From assembly GCA_016183805.1 (NCBI GenBank), contig JACPDX010000005.1:24813-88812 (forward strand): 64,000 nucleotides of DNA, in the 5' to 3' direction. The translations under genes and the position numbers were made by a program. Below the pieces are notes generated by a model. It was not told the DNA's origin and did no database searches. It saw only the letters and a program-made list of their open reading frames with translations. This DNA is from Bacteroidota bacterium. GTDB lineage: Bacteria; Bacteroidota; Bacteroidia; Flavobacteriales_E; Vicingaceae. This document shows, one piece after another, positions 29,297 to 39,663 of this stretch; position 1 is the stretch's first letter; each line of letters opens with the position of its first letter.

Positions 29297-30001
29297 TTAT
29301 TGTTTAACAAACGTTGCATCAAATAGTTGGCAAAAATGTTTTTTTAATTTTTCTTTTACCTCGTTTACGTCAACTTCACGATTAAGTTCTTTTTGTAACG
29401 AAGTTACTTGTTTGTCGGTTATTCCACAAGGTACAATGTTGTTGAAGTAATCTAAATGGGTATTGATGTTAAAAGCAAAACCATGCATGGTTACCCAACG
29501 ACTGCAACGAACACCCATGGCACAAATTTTACGTGCTTTAAGTGGTTTATCGGCATCTAACCAAACACCGGTGTAACCTTCATATCTTGCAGCTTCAATA
29601 CCATATTCGGCTAAGGTTAAAATAATTATTTCTTCCAAAAAACGAAGGTATTTGTGTATGTCGGTAAAAAAAAAATCTAAATCTAAAATGGGATAACCTA
29701 CAATTTGTCCGGGACCGTGATAGGTAATATCACCACCTCTGTTTATTTTGTAGTAAGTTGCTCCTTTTTGCTGGAGCATGGCTTCCGACAAAAGCAAGTG
29801 GGTTTCATCGCCACTTTTACCAAGCGTGTAAACGTGTGGATGTTCGCAAAAAATTAAATAATTTTTGGTTGGAATTACTGTTTTGTCAGCTCTTCGGTTT
29901 TCAATTTTAGCATCAACATTGGCTTTAAAAAGCTCTTCTTGATAATCCCAAGCCTCTTTGTAATCGATTAATCCTAAATCCTGAAAATATACTTCCGGCA
30001 T
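29297..30001 (-). CDS. lipB: Octanoyltransferase (lipoate biosynthesis)
   Basis: INRGGDITYHGPGQIVGYPILDL...KICAMGVRCSRWVTMHGFAFNI. Confidence 0.95.
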   Translation of the reverse strand: MPEVYFQDLGLIDYKEAWDYQEELFKANVDAKIENRRADKTVIPTKNYLIFCEHPHVYTLGKSGDETHLLLSEAMLQQKGATYYKINRGGDITYHGPGQIVGYPILDLDFFFTDIHKYLRFLEEIIILTLAEYGIEAARYEGYTGVWLDADKPLKARKICAMGVRCSRWVTMHGFAFNINTHLDYFNNIVPCGITDKQVTSLQKELNREVDVNEVKEKLKKHFCQLFDATFVKQ

Positions 30002-30984
30002 TATATTTTTGACAACTCGTTTTTTAAGTGTGTAATTACATTCACCTCTGTTACGTCAACACCATTTTTTTCCGCAAGAAAATAAGAAATCCAGTCACCC
30101 AAGTGAATCAAATAAAGTGATTGTTCTAATCTTGAAGTTCCTTTTGAATAAGCTTCAACAATAGTAGAGGTATATTTTTCAATGATCGATTTGTTTATTT
30201 CCATTCGTTTTTGGGTACGGAAATAATCATCAGAGTTTCTAAAAATAATTACTGCAAGGTTGTCATTTTTCTCTGTCCAACCCACTAACTCGTTGTGGTT
30301 CATTTCTGGAATAACATGATGCCAGCACAACATTTTTGCGTTTTCATTAACTTGCTGACGGAAACGTATGCTTACTCCTTCAAACCAAGCATCGGAATAG
30401 ATTACAGGGATTTTTTTGTATAATTTTTCGGTAATTTTTTTAGCTTCTGTAATCATATTTTGTTCGTCGGCATTAATGTTAGTAATACTTGTAGCAAATT
30501 GAGCAAAATAATTTACGCTAGTTACTTTGTAATGATTTAGAAAAGCAAAAAGTGTAGGAAAAGCTAAACCAAAGGCCGCTCGTGGTGGATGACCACTAGG
30601 AATAGTAATCAAATTATAATTTTTTGTTTTAGCTGTTTCTTCTAATTTTCCGCCAGATGTAACACAGGCAATTTCAGCACCTTTTGCTTCGGCTAAAGCT
30701 AACATTTCCAATGTTTCTTCAGTATTTCCTGAATAAGAGCTACAAATCACCAAGGTGTTTTGGTTTACAAATGCCGGAATTTTATAATCTTTATTGATAG
30801 TAATAGGGGTTTTTGCATCATTTGCAACAATTTGTGAAACAACTGTTCCTCCAATACCTGAACCTCCTAATCCGCATATTAATACCGATTCAATTTTTTT
30901 GTTGCAAGGTTTTAGCACAGTTTTATTACAAATCTCAATAGATTTGGCTAAATGGCTTGTAAAATCTTCGATTAATCCTTTCAT
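30001..30984 (-). CDS. Bifunctional phosphoglucose/phosphomannose isomerase, SIS-domain
   Basis: ICGLGGSGIGGTVVSQI...CSSYSGNTEETLEML; MNHNELVGW. Confidence 0.85.
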   Translation of the reverse strand: MKGLIEDFTSHLAKSIEICNKTVLKPCNKKIESVLICGLGGSGIGGTVVSQIVANDAKTPITINKDYKIPAFVNQNTLVICSSYSGNTEETLEMLALAEAKGAEIACVTSGGKLEETAKTKNYNLITIPSGHPPRAAFGLAFPTLFAFLNHYKVTSVNYFAQFATSITNINADEQNMITEAKKITEKLYKKIPVIYSDAWFEGVSIRFRQQVNENAKMLCWHHVIPEMNHNELVGWTEKNDNLAVIIFRNSDDYFRTQKRMEINKSIIEKYTSTIVEAYSKGTSRLEQSLYLIHLGDWISYFLAEKNGVDVTEVNVITHLKNELSKI

Positions 30985-31073
30985 TCTTTGTTAGTCATTT
31001 AAAGTCAAAAGGTAAAAGTAATAAAAAGTAGATTGTTAGCCAATTGGTTTATATCACTATCTTTGTTTTTTTA

Positions 31074-32078
31074 ATGCAAGAAAAAGTTAAAATATTAATT
31101 ATTCGGTTTAGTTCAATAGGTGATATTGTACTTACAACGCCTGTTGTCAGGTGTTTACATCAACAATTAGATGGCGATGTGGAAATTCATTTTTTAACCA
31201 AAAATCAATACAAAAGTATTTTAAGTTCAAACCCAAGAATTGTTAAAGTGTATGGCATTGAAAAATCAACCAACGAAATTGTTGAAGATTTAAAACTTGA
31301 GCAATACGATTACATCATTGATTTACACAAGAATTTACGTTCGAAACGAGTGATTAGAAAATTAAAAGTGTTGTCGTTTGCTTTCGAAAAATTGAATTAC
31401 CAAAAGTGGTTACTTACTACTTTTAAAATAAATAAGTTACCAAAAATTCATATTGTTGAACGTTATTTGAATGCTGTAAAATCACTAGGGATTAAAAATG
31501 ACGGCTTAGGGTTGGAGTACTACATTCCTGAAAATGATGTGATTGATTTAAGAAAATTACCTGTAACTCATCAAAACGGATATGTAAGTTTTGCTATTGG
31601 GGCACAACACAACACTAAACGATTACCCATCGAAAAAATGTGCAAAATTCTTCAACAATTGAATTTGCCGGTAGTATTATTGGGAGGAAAAGAGGATGTT
31701 GAAGAAGCTGAAAAAATTAAAAAATCGGTTGGAGATTTGGTTTACATTGGTTGTGGAAAATACAATTTGAATCAGTCGGCATCATTGGTTCAACAGAGTA
31801 AGGTTTTACTAACTCACGATACAGGTTTAATGCACATTGGTGCTGCGTTGGGTGTTTCTATCGTTTCGGTTTGGGGCAATACCATTCCAGCATTCGGCAT
31901 GTACCCGTACTACCCGAAAAACCCTGAAAAATTCGTCATTATTGAGAACAATGAGCTGAGTTGCAGACCTTGCTCAAAAATAGGCTATGATAAATGCCCA
32001 AAAAAACATTTTAATTGTATGAATGAGCTTGATAATAAGGAGATTGTGAAAAATATTATAGAAATTAGAAATTGTTGA
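31074..32078 (+). CDS. Glycosyltransferase family 9 (heptosyltransferase-like)
   Basis: VKILIIRFSSIGDIVLTTPVVRCL; LLTHDTGLMHIGAALGVSIVSVWGNT; start set to MQEKVKILI. Confidence 0.9.
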   Translation: MQEKVKILIIRFSSIGDIVLTTPVVRCLHQQLDGDVEIHFLTKNQYKSILSSNPRIVKVYGIEKSTNEIVEDLKLEQYDYIIDLHKNLRSKRVIRKLKVLSFAFEKLNYQKWLLTTFKINKLPKIHIVERYLNAVKSLGIKNDGLGLEYYIPENDVIDLRKLPVTHQNGYVSFAIGAQHNTKRLPIEKMCKILQQLNLPVVLLGGKEDVEEAEKIKKSVGDLVYIGCGKYNLNQSASLVQQSKVLLTHDTGLMHIGAALGVSIVSVWGNTIPAFGMYPYYPKNPEKFVIIENNELSCRPCSKIGYDKCPKKHFNCMNELDNKEIVKNIIEIRNC

Positions 32079-32136
32079 TTGTAGATTTTGGATTTACGAT
32101 TTTGGATTTGTGAACTGATAACTGATAACTGTCAAC

Positions 32137-32802
32137 CTACCCCCACTCATTCAACTTCGCTTCCCTAACCAATACTTCCTTTGGAATATCATGGGATCCA
32201 TCGAACGTAATAATTTTACAATCGACGGTACTATTTGCTAATTGCTTTTTAACGGAAGCAACTCTTTCTTCGGTTAAAAATTCATCTTTTGTACCGTAAA
32301 CTAAAAACACTTTTGTAGTTTTTTGAATAGCATTAAAATCGACGTCTTCTGGAAAAACACTTGCCCACAAAATTAAATTGGTACAATATATTTTTTTTGT
32401 TGCAAACCATCGACAGGCTGTCGCTCCACCTTGCGAAAAACCAACAATGTTAACTTTAGTATTTTTATTGATATTTTCAAAAATTACTGTTTCAAATAAC
32501 AATTGGAGATAATTGGTGTAATCAATAATTTCATCTTCCCGTTGATGTTTGGTCATCCAACTTGCACCAACTCTTCCATCAACGCCAACCCCATTAAGAT
32601 AAAACTTCGATAGGGCTTCCGGGGCAATAATACAGGTTTCGTTATTGACAATAGGTTCAAATTTTTTGATAAAAAACTCGGCTAAATACCCATAACCATG
32701 TAAAACAATCCAAATGGTTTTGGCGGTTTTAACATTACCAATAGTATAATAGTTAGCAGTTTTAGGAACAGTAATGTTATGTCTTACGCTCATATTTTTC
32801 AA
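32137..32802 (-). CDS. Alpha/beta hydrolase (phospholipase/carboxylesterase-like)
   Basis: WIVLHGYGYLAEFF, VNIVGFSQGGATACRW, FDGSHDIP. Confidence 0.8.
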   Translation of the reverse strand: MKNMSVRHNITVPKTANYYTIGNVKTAKTIWIVLHGYGYLAEFFIKKFEPIVNNETCIIAPEALSKFYLNGVGVDGRVGASWMTKHQREDEIIDYTNYLQLLFETVIFENINKNTKVNIVGFSQGGATACRWFATKKIYCTNLILWASVFPEDVDFNAIQKTTKVFLVYGTKDEFLTEERVASVKKQLANSTVDCKIITFDGSHDIPKEVLVREAKLNEWG

Positions 32803-33166
32803 TGGCTTTTGGGTCGTATTTTATCATTAAAGCAATCCATATAGACCTTGACACTTTAAAAACATAAGGTAAGGCAACTAAAAGGACAATAAAATCCAAT
32901 AATAAGAAAAGTTCAATAGAAAATAGATTAAAAACGACTAATGCAGTAAATACTGCAACAATTAAAGCAATGGTTATAGCATAACTCACATACATTGCCC
33001 CATAATAAAAGCCGGTTTCAATTTGAAAATCTTGTCCGCATTTTGGGCATTTTTTTGGCATGTCAAAAAAACCTTTGTATTGGTAGGTCTTTTTATTGCA
33101 AAATAAATCTCCTTGTCGGCATTTTGGACATTTTAAACGGAGAACACTAGAAATTGTGTTAGACAT
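32777..33166 (-). CDS. DUF983 family membrane protein
   Basis: LRLKCPKCRQGDLF...MPKKCPKCGQDFQIETGFYYGAMYVSYA; ORF-track start at 33205 is TTG, ATG at 33166 preferred. Confidence 0.85.
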   Translation of the reverse strand: MSNTISSVLRLKCPKCRQGDLFCNKKTYQYKGFFDMPKKCPKCGQDFQIETGFYYGAMYVSYAITIALIVAVFTALVVFNLFSIELFLLLDFIVLLVALPYVFKVSRSIWIALMIKYDPKAIEKYERKT

Positions 33167-33257
33167 AATTAATGTGTTATTTCTAATAATAGCAAAGTTA
33201 GACAATCATCGCAGTAAAACCATTTTAAATCAACTAACTTTTCACTAATTTCGCGGC

Positions 33258-35189
33258 ATGGTAGGAATTAATGAATTAACGGTAAATTTTGGTGAACGGT
33301 ACTTATTTAATAAGGTATCTTTTTTAATTAATAAGCAGGACAGGATTGGTTTGGTGGGTAAAAACGGAGCAGGAAAATCTACCATGCTAAAGATTATTGC
33401 CGGAGAAAATCAGCCAGATGGAGGAAATGTGTCGTATCCAGTCGATTTTACTTTTGGTTATTTACCTCAGGACATGGATTTTGGTCATGGTAAAACGGTG
33501 TTGGAGGAAACCAAATCCGTATTTAAAGAAGTAAATCAAATTAATGCTAAAATCGACAACATCAATCATCAGTTAGAAACAAGGACGGATTATCATTCGG
33601 ACGAATACATGGATTTGTTAAATCATTTAAACGAATACAATCAACGTTTATCAATGATTGGTGGATTTACGGTGGATGCCGATGTAGAAACCATTTTAAA
33701 AGGGTTGGGTTTTACACCAAAAGATTTTGTCCGTCAAACCGACGAATTTAGTGGTGGATGGAGAATGCGAATTGAGTTGGCTAAAATTTTATTGACAAAA
33801 TCCGATTTGTTGTTGCTCGATGAGCCTACCAATCACTTGGATATTGAATCGATACAGTGGTTAGAAGATTTTTTAAAAGTTTATTCTGGTGCGGTGGTGT
33901 TGATTTCGCACGATAAAGCATTTTTGGATCATGTTACGACAAGAACCATAGAAATATCACTAGGAAAAATATACGATTACAAAACCTATTATTCTAAATA
34001 TTTAGAACAACGTCAGGAGCGTAGAGAGCAACAATTGGCAGCTTTTACCAATCAACAAAAGCAAATTGCCGACACCGAAAAGTTTATTGAACGTTTTCGC
34101 TCAAAAGCAACTAAAGCAGTACAAGTACAAAGTAGAATAAAACAGCTCGACAAAATAGATAGGATTGAAATTGACGAAGAAGATACGGCATCGATGCGGT
34201 TTTATTTTCCTCCGGCACCACGCTCGGGTAAAGTAGTTGTTGAGGCAAATGGTGTTGGAAAATCGTTTGGAGATAAAATGGTTTTTAACGATGCCAATTT
34301 TTTTATCGAATCGGGTAAAAAAATTGCGTTTGTTGGTAAAAATGGCGAGGGTAAAACCACGATGACCAAAATAATTGTGGGTGAACTAGAGCACGAAGGC
34401 GAGTTAAAAATCGGACATAATGTGAAGTTATCTTATTTTGCCCAAAATCAGGCAGAAGAATTGGATAAAGAATTGACTGTTTTTGAAGCAATTGATAAAT
34501 GTGCTCATGGCGAAATTCGTAAACAAGTACGGAATTTATTAGGAGCATTTATGTTTGGTGGCGAAGAAGCCGACAAAAAAATTAAAGTGCTTTCGGGCGG
34601 CGAACGGGCAAGGGTGGCGTTGTGTAAATTGATGTTAGAACCTGTAAATTTATTGGTGTTGGATGAGCCGACCAATCACTTGGACATCCGTTCGAAAGAA
34701 GTGTTAAAAAATGCGTTGAAAAGATACGATGGAACGTTAGTAGTAATTTCTCACGACAGGGATTTTTTAGATGGATTGGTGGAAGAAATGTATGAATTTA
34801 AGGAAGGGAAAGTAAAACAATTCTTAGGTGGAGTTTATGATTTCTTAAAATCTAAAAAAGTAGATAGCATTAGAGAGTTTGAGCAAAAAGATAAAGTTAT
34901 TACCAAAGTTGAAAAATCGGTTTCCGATAACAAATTAAGTTTTGAAGAGAAAAAACAACTGGAAAAAGACATCAAACGTGTTCAAAATAAAATCAATAAC
35001 TTGGAAAAGGAAATTGAGAATCTTGAAAATAGCCTTGAAGATTTGAGTATTAAATTAATGAATACCGGTACCTATTCTGATGATTTGTTGGTTCAATATA
35101 ACCATGCCAAAGTAGCTTTAGAAAAAGCCATGAACGAGTGGGAAGAAAATCAGTTGTTGGAAGAAGAGTTAAAAGGAAAGTTGGGGTAA
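33258..35189 (+). CDS. ABC-F family ATP-binding protein
   Basis: Two Walker A (GLVGKNGAGKSTML, AFVGKNGEGKTTMT) and two ABC signatures with LLLLDEPTNHLDIESI; C-terminal coiled coil. Confidence 0.95.
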   Translation: MVGINELTVNFGERYLFNKVSFLINKQDRIGLVGKNGAGKSTMLKIIAGENQPDGGNVSYPVDFTFGYLPQDMDFGHGKTVLEETKSVFKEVNQINAKIDNINHQLETRTDYHSDEYMDLLNHLNEYNQRLSMIGGFTVDADVETILKGLGFTPKDFVRQTDEFSGGWRMRIELAKILLTKSDLLLLDEPTNHLDIESIQWLEDFLKVYSGAVVLISHDKAFLDHVTTRTIEISLGKIYDYKTYYSKYLEQRQERREQQLAAFTNQQKQIADTEKFIERFRSKATKAVQVQSRIKQLDKIDRIEIDEEDTASMRFYFPPAPRSGKVVVEANGVGKSFGDKMVFNDANFFIESGKKIAFVGKNGEGKTTMTKIIVGELEHEGELKIGHNVKLSYFAQNQAEELDKELTVFEAIDKCAHGEIRKQVRNLLGAFMFGGEEADKKIKVLSGGERARVALCKLMLEPVNLLVLDEPTNHLDIRSKEVLKNALKRYDGTLVVISHDRDFLDGLVEEMYEFKEGKVKQFLGGVYDFLKSKKVDSIREFEQKDKVITKVEKSVSDNKLSFEEKKQLEKDIKRVQNKINNLEKEIENLENSLEDLSIKLMNTGTYSDDLLVQYNHAKVALEKAMNEWEENQLLEEELKGKLG

Positions 35190-35212
35190 TTATCCCAGTA
35201 ATACGAGTGGGG

Positions 35213-36073
35213 TTAGTGCGTCTTAGTCATCGACTCAGGTGTAGCAATAATAAAATGTGCGATGCTTTTGTTTTCTTCGGCTAACGAATCAATTTTTGAC
35301 TGTTCTACGCTACTTATGGTAAGTATTTTTAAATCAGGATTGGCACGTTTTAAATACCACATAATTCCTTCAAAGTTGTTGGAATGGTAAGCTCCATTAA
35401 AATGGATAAATATTCTTCCTTTAGTCCAATTTTTTAAGATAAAATGAGCCATGGTAGCATCTTTTAGTGCCTGCGATTTTGGTAAATTATCACCACCATG
35501 ACCTTGAGCCATTTTTTTCATTTCTACATAACCGGGTAATTTTTCGTCGTACAAAAATGGTATGGGAACCATAAATTTCTTAGCCTCATCGGTTAAGTTG
35601 TTAAAAGCTTTAAAACCTTCTTTATAAACCATGTTTGCATACCTACGAGGAACATTAGTAGCAATAAAAGAGAGCTGATTCGAAACAGCAAAATCTAACA
35701 AGGGTTGGTAGTCGGTAGTGTTGTTTGGCCAAATTTTTGCTTCTTTTTTAAAGATATCGTAATTGTAATGTCCTCCTAAATATTCATTAATAATCAATTG
35801 ATTATCAGCTTCAAACATTTCTGCACCTAAAACAATATTTTCGTTTACTTGTTCAAAAATATCTTTGGTTAATTCGTATTGCAACCAGTGTATAATAGGG
35901 TTGTTGTGTAATTCGCCAAACAAAATAATATCAGCTTCTTCGGCTTTTTTCAAAATCTTTTTGTAGCTCGATTTTTTTCCTAAATCATCAAATACTTGAT
36001 AAGCTTGCTTTTCAGGGCAAAAAGAAAATAAAAATAGGGCTGAAAACAGCACCAAAAATTTTGTAAAGTTCAT
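35213..36073 (-). CDS. ChaN-like haem-binding uptake lipoprotein
   Basis: ADIILFGELHNNPIIHWLQYELTKDIF; HFNGAYHSNNFEGIMWYL; lipobox-like FLFSFC. Confidence 0.8.
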   Translation of the reverse strand: MNFTKFLVLFSALFLFSFCPEKQAYQVFDDLGKKSSYKKILKKAEEADIILFGELHNNPIIHWLQYELTKDIFEQVNENIVLGAEMFEADNQLIINEYLGGHYNYDIFKKEAKIWPNNTTDYQPLLDFAVSNQLSFIATNVPRRYANMVYKEGFKAFNNLTDEAKKFMVPIPFLYDEKLPGYVEMKKMAQGHGGDNLPKSQALKDATMAHFILKNWTKGRIFIHFNGAYHSNNFEGIMWYLKRANPDLKILTISSVEQSKIDSLAEENKSIAHFIIATPESMTKTH

Positions 36074-36225
36074 TGTATATTAGGTTGTTAGTTGCAATGC
36101 AAATGTAAATTTTCTTTGGCTTAATGTCCAAAAAAAATTATTGTGGAGTTATGAACATTGGGAATGTCTTTTTGTGAAACGTATAAATTAAATTTATCCA
36201 GAGTAGGATGCAGAAATTTTTGTTG

Positions 36226-37134
36226 TCAATCAATTACATCTGAATTAATTATGTGCTCTTGATGTTTCTTAAATAGTTTTGACTTTTGCCATTTTTCAAG
36301 TAAATCCCTATTTCCAAAAACAATCTCAATTGATGAATTTTTTATAGTTCTTTTCTTGAACTCTTTGTATAAAAAAAAAGAAATACCTTTACGTAGGGAA
36401 CAGATTTTATTATCGGGAACTTTTCTTTTAAGATTGATTTCAAGAAGTAAATCAGGAGCAAGAGGTAAAAGGATGTGAAAAGGTCTTATTAATACAGGGT
36501 TGTCTGATAATGGGAATTTTTCATTATTTACTTTATATAACTTCCAAGCAGATGAGACAAAAGGTGAAATCAAATTCATTAATCTATCAGAATTACTTAA
36601 GGTATGTCTCATATCTAATAGAACTTCAAAATAAGCTTGGTTGTTTATCGAAAAGTAATTTTTAGCCATTTTAAGGTGGTTGTGATTCCTTATAATTTGA
36701 ATCAATATGAAAAAAGATAGAATAGTCTTTTCTTCAATAGTTTCTATTTTTTGTTTTGTAATAACATTTTCTAGGTGATCTTTATAAAGGTTTTCGTATG
36801 CTGTAAAATGGTTTTCAAAATCAATAAAATAAGAAGACTCAGGATGTTCTTCATAATATGATTTAATATTGTCATACATCTCAGTAGAAGTCCTTTTACA
36901 ATAATCTAGTCCTTCTTTTTGGTTAATAGAAGCTAAATTTGCTTTTTTTTGATAGAAAACGTTTTGAGTTTTACTTGGAAGTAACTTTCCACTCTTAAGG
37001 TTTAAAGAATATATTTCTTGTTCTCTAGGTTTTTTGTTTGGCTTTTTATTGGCTCTTTTTTGATTTAAATATGAAGTGTTCCAAAATGCTGTCCAAAAGC
37101 ATGGATTATAATGATTATTTATTGTTACACTCAA
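36226..37134 (-). CDS. DUF4238-like protein
   Basis: N-terminal VTINNHYNPCFWTAFWN, central YKVNNEKFPLSDNPVLIRP. Confidence 0.6.
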   Translation of the reverse strand: MSVTINNHYNPCFWTAFWNTSYLNQKRANKKPNKKPREQEIYSLNLKSGKLLPSKTQNVFYQKKANLASINQKEGLDYCKRTSTEMYDNIKSYYEEHPESSYFIDFENHFTAYENLYKDHLENVITKQKIETIEEKTILSFFILIQIIRNHNHLKMAKNYFSINNQAYFEVLLDMRHTLSNSDRLMNLISPFVSSAWKLYKVNNEKFPLSDNPVLIRPFHILLPLAPDLLLEINLKRKVPDNKICSLRKGISFFLYKEFKKRTIKNSSIEIVFGNRDLLEKWQKSKLFKKHQEHIINSDVID

Positions 37135-37137
37135 AAT

Positions 37138-38175
37138 CTACTTCCTTGTATATTCATGAACAAACTTACAAAGTTGTTTTACGTTTTCGACTGGAGTACC
37201 GGGTAAAATTCCGTGTCCTAAATTAAAAATGTGCCCTGGTTTTCCTTTTACCGAATCTAATAATTTTTTAGTTTTAGCTTCAATGATACTCCAATCTGCA
37301 AACAAAGCGGTTGGGTCTAAATTTCCTTGAACAGCAAATTTGTAGTCCATGTCTTTCCATACTTTTGCCAAATCGGTTTTCCAATCGATGGCAATTACAT
37401 CCGGTTTGGCTTTTATTAAACTCGGTATTAAATGCGATGAATTTACCCCCATAGAAATAATTGGAATTGTGGGATGTTTTTCACGAATAATATGAATCAT
37501 TTTCTCAACGTGAGTATAAACGTATTCGTTGTAATCGTCGATGTCTAAAGCACCAACCCAACTGTCGAATATTTGTACCACCATAGCACCGCTCTCAATT
37601 TGAAAGTTGAGGTAGTTAGCCATAACCGTTGCCAATTTATCCATTAACAAATGCCAAGCTTTAGGCTCGTTGTACATAAAAGCTTTCATTTTTTCGTAGT
37701 TCTTCGATGGACCGCCTTCAATCATGTAGCTTGCTAACGTAAATGGAGCACCAACAAAACCAATACAAGGCACATTCAATTCTCCTTTAAGAATGGTTAA
37801 TGCTTTACCGGTATACCACATTTCGGTTGCAGGGTCAACCACTTTCAGTTTTTCTACATCCGAAACTGTAGTTATAGGGTTGTGAATTAAAGGTCCGTAG
37901 CCTTTTTTGTACTCAAAGCTAATTCCCATCGGTCCAAGTGGAATCAAAATATCAGAAAAAATAATGGCAGAATCCAATTCAAATTGATTGATAGGAAGCA
38001 TTGTAACCTCTGCACTTACTTCAGGAATGGTACTGATTTCAATAATACTGTACTTTTCTTTTATTTTCATGTACTCTTTTTGGTAACGACCGGCTTGTCG
38101 GGCCAACCAAAGTGGAGTATATTCTGTTTCTTGCATTCTACAAGCTCTTAAGAAACTATCGTTGAATTTTGTCAT
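37138..38175 (-). CDS. hemE: Uroporphyrinogen decarboxylase
   Basis: NDSFLRACRMQETEYTPLWLARQAGRYQKEY; IFDSWVGALD; FNLGHGILPGTPVENV. Confidence 0.97.
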   Translation of the reverse strand: MTKFNDSFLRACRMQETEYTPLWLARQAGRYQKEYMKIKEKYSIIEISTIPEVSAEVTMLPINQFELDSAIIFSDILIPLGPMGISFEYKKGYGPLIHNPITTVSDVEKLKVVDPATEMWYTGKALTILKGELNVPCIGFVGAPFTLASYMIEGGPSKNYEKMKAFMYNEPKAWHLLMDKLATVMANYLNFQIESGAMVVQIFDSWVGALDIDDYNEYVYTHVEKMIHIIREKHPTIPIISMGVNSSHLIPSLIKAKPDVIAIDWKTDLAKVWKDMDYKFAVQGNLDPTALFADWSIIEAKTKKLLDSVKGKPGHIFNLGHGILPGTPVENVKQLCKFVHEYTRK

Positions 38176-38189
38176 TGTTTTTTATTTTT

Positions 38190-38255
38190 TGTAGAGACGG
38201 ATGATTATCCGTCTCTCTGTTTTTTTTTTCAGAAGGACAATCGTCCGTCTCTACA
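38190..38255. repeat. Inverted pair of GTAGAGACGGA(C/T)GATT(A/G)TCC-type dispersed repeat
   Basis: GTAGAGACGGATGATTATCCGTCTCT and AGAAGGACAATCGTCCGTCTCTAC. Confidence 0.7.
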
Positions 38256-38261
38256 GCGTGA

Positions 38262-39548
38262 TTAATTATTAATTTTTTTCATTGCATTATTAATTCCTTT
38301 TATTAATCGTTTCATATCCTCGTCAGAAATCACAGAACATAAAAACCATGCTTCAAACTGACTTGGCGGAATGTAAATGCCGTTTTCAATCAAACCCCAG
38401 AAGAACTTGGTAAACTGTTCGGTATTGCATTCTTGTGCTTCGGTAAAATTGGTGATTTTCTTACTTGAGAAAAATGGATTAAACATCGAACCAAATCTAT
38501 TTACTGTTAATTCAATTTCATTTTCGGCTGCTGCATTGAGCAATGCTTTTTCCAGAATTTCAGCTTGTTTATTAAATTTATCGTAAGGATTTTGAGCTTT
38601 TAATTCGGTTAACGTAGAAATTCCGGCAACCATAGCCACAGGATTTCCTGATAAAGTTCCAGCCTGATAAACATCACCCAAAGGAGAAACTCGATTCATT
38701 ATTTCATTTCTGGCACCATAAGCCCCAACCGGAAAACCACCACCAATCACTTTCCCTAAACAGGTAATGTCTCCTTCAATTTCTAACAATTCCTGAGCGC
38801 CACCAAACTTCGAACGGAATCCAGTCATTACTTCATCCACCACCAATAAAATACCTGCATCTTTGGTGATTTTTCTTAGTTCTTTAATAAAAGCATCGGT
38901 TGGTAAAACAACCCCCATGTTACCCGCAATAGGTTCAATAAAAACTGCTGCAATGTCATTACATTCAGCAATATGTTTCTTTACCGAATCAATATTATTG
39001 TACTCAGCAATTAAGGTGTTTTTAACTGCGTCGTTTGGTACACCAGCACTTCCAGGTAAACTGTAAGTAACCAAGCCAGAACCTGCAGCAACTAAAAGTG
39101 CATCGGAATGACCGTGGTAACAACCGGCAAATTTTATGATGTGGTTTTTATTGGTAAAAGCTCTCGCCAATCGAATAGCACTTAAAATAGCTTCGGTGCC
39201 TGAGTTTACAAAACGAACTTTATCCATTCCAGGAAAAGCTTCGCAAACCATTTGGGCCAAAATAATTTCATTTTCGGTACTTGCACCAAAACTAAAACCG
39301 GTACAAACTTGTCGTTGAACGGCTTCAATAACTTTGTTGTTGCCATGACCTATAATCATAGGTCCATAAGAAAGTACCAAATCAATGTATTCATTACCGT
39401 CAACATCGTAAATTTTTGAGCCGTGTGCTCGTGCCATAAACAAAGGGTTTCCGCCAACCGATTTAAATGCACGAACAGGAGAATTTACCGCTCCAACCAT
39501 GTGTTTTAGTCCTTTGTTGTATAATTCTTGTGATTTTGTGTTATTCAT
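38262..39548 (-). CDS. hemL: Glutamate-1-semialdehyde 2,1-aminomutase
   Basis: GAVNSPVRAFKSVGGNPLFM; PLP motif VDEVMTGFRSKFGGAQEL, CLGKVIGGGFPVGAYG; start at MNNTKSQELYNKG, because the ORF extension to 39611 runs into a repeat. Confidence 0.97.
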   Translation of the reverse strand: MNNTKSQELYNKGLKHMVGAVNSPVRAFKSVGGNPLFMARAHGSKIYDVDGNEYIDLVLSYGPMIIGHGNNKVIEAVQRQVCTGFSFGASTENEIILAQMVCEAFPGMDKVRFVNSGTEAILSAIRLARAFTNKNHIIKFAGCYHGHSDALLVAAGSGLVTYSLPGSAGVPNDAVKNTLIAEYNNIDSVKKHIAECNDIAAVFIEPIAGNMGVVLPTDAFIKELRKITKDAGILLVVDEVMTGFRSKFGGAQELLEIEGDITCLGKVIGGGFPVGAYGARNEIMNRVSPLGDVYQAGTLSGNPVAMVAGISTLTELKAQNPYDKFNKQAEILEKALLNAAAENEIELTVNRFGSMFNPFFSSKKITNFTEAQECNTEQFTKFFWGLIENGIYIPPSQFEAWFLCSVISDEDMKRLIKGINNAMKKINN

Positions 39549-39562
39549 CTTTTTATTCTTTT

Positions 39563-39663
39563 CGTCATTGCGAAGCCTAAGCGTTGGAATTGAGCGTGGG
39601 AGCTGAAGCAATCTGTCCTTCAGGCAGATTGCTTTGCTCCACTGCGTTCCGCTCGCAATGACG
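39563..39663. repeat. ~101-bp palindromic GTCATTGCGA-type intergenic repeat
   Basis: CGTCATTGCGAAGC... ...GCTCGCAATGACG ends inverted; internal AGCAATCTGTCCTTCAGGCAGATTGCT. Confidence 0.8.

Noticed and set aside
39549-39611. N-terminal extension of hemL
   Set aside because: The extension MLQLPRSIPTLRLRNDEKNKK is translated from the palindromic intergenic repeat; true start is MNNTKSQEL
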